NCBI GenBank assembly: GCA_022843465.1
Contig: JALHNO010000001.1
Span: 198,787-262,786, forward strand
Direction: 5' to 3'
Origin: Pseudomonadota bacterium
GTDB taxonomy: Bacteria; Pseudomonadota; Gammaproteobacteria; Xanthomonadales; Ahniellaceae
Length of the DNA: 64,000 nt
In this document: positions 62,776 through 64,000 of the stretch, in pieces
Position numbering within the stretch: the first letter of the stretch is position 1
Layout of the letters: every line of letters starts with the position of its first letter
The notes under the pieces: model-generated
What the model saw: the letters and a program-made list of their open reading frames with translations, nothing else
What the model was told of the DNA's origin: nothing
Databases searched by the model: none
Position numbers and translations under genes: made by a program

Positions 62776-64000
62776 ATGCGCATCTGTCTGTCCGCTCTGC
62801 TCGCCGTGCTGGTCACTGGACCGGTGTTCGCCACCCTGCTGGGCAGTTCGATCAGCGTGCAGGGTGTGCTCAGTGCCAATGGCCAGCCAGCCGATGGTGT
62901 CTACGATCTGCGGATCACACCGTATCCCGATCCGGCCCTCGGCCCCGAGCTGGCTCCCGCGATTGAACTGGACAACGTTTTCTTCCTGGAAGGCGCTTTC
63001 ACAGCGCGCGTCGACTTCGGTCGCAGTCTGTTTCTCGGTGATGAAGTCTACTTCGAGATCGCGATCCGGCCCGGAACCGGTGGTGGCGACTACGAGGTGC
63101 TCAGCCCACGCCAGCTGGTGACCGCTGCTCCCTATGCGATGAAACCGGCAGCGGCCAGTGTGACCGATCTGGAGCTGGCAATGGACGCGGTGGGATCGCC
63201 GCAGATTCTGGATGGCAGCGTGCGCAGCGCGGAACTTGCCGATGCGGCGGTCAGCAGCCAGAAGCTTGTCGATGGCGCGGTCACTTCGAGCAAACTCGGC
63301 GATGGCGCCGTGGGCACGACAAAGCTCTCGGATGCGGCCGTTACCACCAGCAAGATCGATAGCGGCGCTGTGGCGACTGCCGCCTTGGCCGACGCTGCGG
63401 TGACCCAGTCGAAGCTGGCGCCCGACTCGGTGGACAGTGTGCGCATTGTCGATGGCAGCATTGCGGCAGCCGATCTGCAACCCGGCCTGTTGGCGTTGCC
63501 TTCGTGGAATCTCAACGGCAATGCCCTCGCCAGCGGTCAGTTCCTCGGCACTACCAATGCGACCGCGCTGGACTTGCGCAGCGATGCTGGCGTCACCATC
63601 AATGGCAGTCGTTTCAACAACAATACCGAGCTGACCATCCGCGGTTCGCCGACCACGGCGGAGACCAATGCCGATCTGACGCTGTGGCCGCGCGCCGGTA
63701 CGGCGTTCTTCAACCTCTCCGCGGTCGGCAATGATCCGGCCGCCAGCATGCTGGCGGTGAGTTCCGTGGGGACCAGCCCGTTTACCGGCTACGTGGCCCG
63801 GCTGATCCTCAGTTATTCAGGTCAGCTTGGCATCGGCGGCAGCGATCCCACGCCGGTGGCAACCGTGCACGCGACGCGCGCCGATCTCGGCGTCGATATC
63901 GGCGATCTGGCGGACAGCTATGAATTCATCGCCGAAGACGCCGATGCGCAGCTCGCCCTGCTCAGCAATACCAGTGGCGGCAGCGGATCGAGCCTGTTGC
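62776..64000 (+). CDS. Secreted protein with SKL-type pentadecapeptide-like repeats, 3' end missing
   Basis: The frame from the ATG at 62776 stays open to the window's right edge, giving at least 408 residues. Signal peptide: CLSALLAVLVTGPVFA. After a beta-rich domain (about 25-130) ending APYAMKP there is a run of short repeats of the form DGAVTSSKLG, DGAVGTTKLS, DAAVTTSKI (about residues 145-225). A long threonine/asparagine-rich beta region follows. This repeat style occurs in tail-fibre-like and surface-structure proteins. A GTG at 62773 is an alternative start; GGAG lies before it. It follows the sigma/kinase pair by 83 bases and may be their target. Confidence 0.85.
   Translation, partial: MRICLSALLAVLVTGPVFATLLGSSISVQGVLSANGQPADGVYDLRITPYPDPALGPELAPAIELDNVFFLEGAFTARVDFGRSLFLGDEVYFEIAIRPGTGGGDYEVLSPRQLVTAAPYAMKPAAASVTDLELAMDAVGSPQILDGSVRSAELADAAVSSQKLVDGAVTSSKLGDGAVGTTKLSDAAVTTSKIDSGAVATAALADAAVTQSKLAPDSVDSVRIVDGSIAAADLQPGLLALPSWNLNGNALASGQFLGTTNATALDLRSDAGVTINGSRFNNNTELTIRGSPTTAETNADLTLWPRAGTAFFNLSAVGNDPAASMLAVSSVGTSPFTGYVARLILSYSGQLGIGGSDPTPVATVHATRADLGVDIGDLADSYEFIAEDADAQLALLSNTSGGSGSSLL

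Overview
The window is high-GC DNA from a Gram-negative bacterium. An outer-membrane TonB-dependent receptor, a TonB C-terminal fragment, several lipoproteins, two IPTL-CTERM surface-type proteins and a NagQ-type N-acetylglucosamine regulon all point to the Gammaproteobacteria, most likely the order Lysobacterales (Xanthomonadales). This is inferred from gene content; I see no rRNA, tRNA or other marker gene that would settle it. No CRISPR array, integrase or transposase is visible.

Layout. 1-1440: the end of a TonB-domain gene, then a 209-bp tandem array built from two inverted REP-like palindromes. 1437-8660: an unknown membrane protein, two FAD oxidoreductases, cytochrome b561 and a lipoprotein of the alkaline-phosphatase superfamily. 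8662-11900 (minus strand): a translationally coupled operon of a CpxP/Spy-like lipoprotein, a TPR protein and a sulfatase-fold/TPR enzyme. 12087-15388: two divergent secreted proteins (IPTL-CTERM; CSLREC/beta-helix/SdrD-B). 15468-20336: a coupled sigma factor / zinc-finger anti-sigma / membrane-anchored TPR-CHAT caspase-like protease operon, running into a dienelactone hydrolase gene. 21457-34589: a complete chitin-sugar (GlcNAc) module, with nagA, a SIS-domain deaminase and a GntR regulator on the minus strand, and a TonB receptor, GH20 hexosaminidase, fused PTS EIIA-HPr-EI and PTS EIICB on the plus strand. The control region between the two arms carries direct-repeat operator boxes with an 11-bp period.

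34913-45052: an unknown membrane protein, a metzincin protease, a bacterial DNase II homologue, a DUF938 methyltransferase, two secreted repeat proteins, an OPT transporter and a voltage-gated K+ channel. 45159-54300: a Ser/Thr kinase with a beta-propeller, a BlaI/M56 pair with a perfect dyad operator, a class II aldolase, a propeller protein and an acyl-CoA ligase. 54430-58281: an IPTL-CTERM protein, a lysine-rich putative DNA-binding protein, a lipoprotein, and a decayed defence patch holding remnants of a PIN toxin and a type IIG restriction-modification methylase, the latter split by a palindromic repeat. 58282-64000: an SGNH hydrolase and a sigma factor / Ser-Thr kinase / secreted repeat-protein cluster that runs off the right edge.

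How the parts work together. The GlcNAc module reads as a full path: import of oligosaccharides across the outer membrane, cleavage to GlcNAc, uptake and phosphorylation through the PTS, then deacetylation and deamination under a GntR regulator. The other theme is unusual signalling. There are two separate sigma-factor operons, one with a CHAT protease and one with a eukaryotic-type kinase, plus a second such kinase and an M56 protease/BlaI pair. The sigma / anti-sigma / TPR-CHAT operon is the best candidate for a poorly described system.
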